A stretch of 6,408 nt of DNA, taken from NCBI GenBank assembly GCA_025458735.1, contig JALORV010000203.1, forward strand, positions 1 through 6,408, read 5' to 3'. A model generated the notes under the pieces. The model was not told the DNA's origin and searched no databases. It was given only the letters and a program-made list of their open reading frames with translations. Of the stretch, positions 5,755 to 6,408 are shown piece after piece. The translations under genes were made by a program, and so were the position numbers. Positions within the stretch are counted from its first letter, which is position 1, and each line of letters opens with the position of its first letter. This DNA is from Burkholderiaceae bacterium. GTDB taxonomy: Bacteria; Pseudomonadota; Gammaproteobacteria; Burkholderiales; Burkholderiaceae.

Positions 5755-6408
5755 TCAATAGTCAGGATCCTGGAACTTCGGTTCGCGGCCCTCGTGAAAG
5801 GCCCGGCTGCCCTCGACTCGGTCCGGGTGGACCACCGAGCGCCAATGCTGCTCCATCATGATCGTGGCGGCCTGTTCTACGGGTTCGCCCGTTCCCAAAA
5901 CGACAGCACGCTTGACGGCCTGTACCGCCGTCGGCGAATTGCTCGCGATGGCCTCAGCGATGCGCAACACCGCGGGCATGAGTTCGGCGCGCGGATAGAC
6001 TTTATTGACCATGCCGAGCCGGTATGCCTCTTGGGCGCTGATCGGCTCTCCGGTCATCAGCATCTGCATCGCCATGCCCGGCGGAAGCAGCCGTGGCAGA
6101 AAGACCGGCGCGCCGCCGCCGGCAGACAGGCCAACGATCGCTTCGGGTTGGCCGAAGACCGCGTCGTCCGAAGCGATGATGAAATCCGTACTGATCGCCA
6201 TCTCGCAGCCACCACCGTACGCCATCCCGTGGACGGCGGCGATGACCGGCCTGCGCAGCTGGCGCAACGTAAAGAGAAGGCGATCGAAGACCTGACGCTG
6301 GCGCAGCCACTGTTCCTTCGTCATCTCCTTGCGCTGGTACAGGTCGCCGCCGACCGAAAAGGCACGGTCACCCGCCCCGGTGATGACCGCGACGCGCACC
6401 GTGGCGCG
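5755..6408 (-). CDS. Enoyl-CoA hydratase/isomerase (crotonase family), N-terminus off window
   Basis: Crotonase-fold enzyme acting on CoA thioesters, typically adding water to 2-enoyl-CoA in beta-oxidation or aromatic and alicyclic acid breakdown. About 217 residues are visible. The frame is still open at the window edge, and roughly the first 40 residues of a 255-270 residue family member are missing, so the GTG at 6399 is not the true start. The first oxyanion segment is AFSVGGDLYQ and the second HGMAYGGGCEMAIS. The two catalytic glutamates of hydratases (Glu144 and Glu164 in the rat mitochondrial enzyme) correspond to the Glu of GGGCE and the Glu of FGQPE, so true hydratase activity is plausible. 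The C-terminus (EGSRAFHEGREPKFQDPDY) is typical of the family. The nitroreductase gene follows in the same direction, suggesting one transcription unit. The precise substrate cannot be read from the sequence. Confidence 0.9.
   Translation of the reverse strand, partial: RATVRVAVITGAGDRAFSVGGDLYQRKEMTKEQWLRQRQVFDRLLFTLRQLRRPVIAAVHGMAYGGGCEMAISTDFIIASDDAVFGQPEAIVGLSAGGGAPVFLPRLLPPGMAMQMLMTGEPISAQEAYRLGMVNKVYPRAELMPAVLRIAEAIASNSPTAVQAVKRAVVLGTGEPVEQAATIMMEQHWRSVVHPDRVEGSRAFHEGREPKFQDPDY

Overview
The window looks like chromosomal DNA of a high-GC proteobacterium, most likely a betaproteobacterium of the Burkholderiales type. This is judged from codon use, the style of the encoded proteins and the gene neighbourhood, not from any search. 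Every gene I can support lies on the minus strand, so the biological order runs from high to low coordinates. The long plus-strand frames are antisense shadows produced by GC-rich codon bias.

Right-hand module (6408 to 4624): the 3'-terminal part of a crotonase-fold enoyl-CoA hydratase (both catalytic glutamates visible), then 66 bases later a nitroreductase-type flavoprotein. The latter has a twin-arginine export signal and two [4Fe-4S] ferredoxin motifs in front of the FMN domain. Its DNA is visibly less GC-rich than the rest (about 55-57 % in two hand-counted 60-base lines, against about 72 % in the operon on the left).

Junction (4623 to 4333): about 290 bases with no convincing gene. It contains a perfect 7+1+7 palindrome.

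Left-hand module (4332 to 1): a receiver-type response regulator, a 59-residue protein of unknown function, a patatin-like phospholipase with a DUF3734-type C-terminus, a two-CBS-domain protein, a GntP-family permease and the N-terminal part of a phosphate acetyl/butyryltransferase. Gaps are 14, about 82, 67, 45 and 24 bases, so this reads as one operon. The combination suggests handling of short-chain acids: a lipase or PHB-related hydrolase, a 3-hydroxybutyrate/gluconate-type permease and acyl-CoA to acyl-phosphate conversion. The CBS protein and the response regulator would be the sensing parts. That link is inference.

The most striking observation is that two genes of the left module are broken in the same manner. 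The patatin has lost the segment that should encode its glycine-rich oxyanion loop, with a frame change. The response regulator has lost the segment that should encode its phospho-acceptor aspartate, also with a frame change. The lesions are only about 560 bases apart, while the flanking genes are intact. This is either local gene decay or a local sequence/assembly error. I did not find a convincing wholly new system. The exported Fe-S nitroreductase next to a CoA enzyme is the most unusual intact gene.
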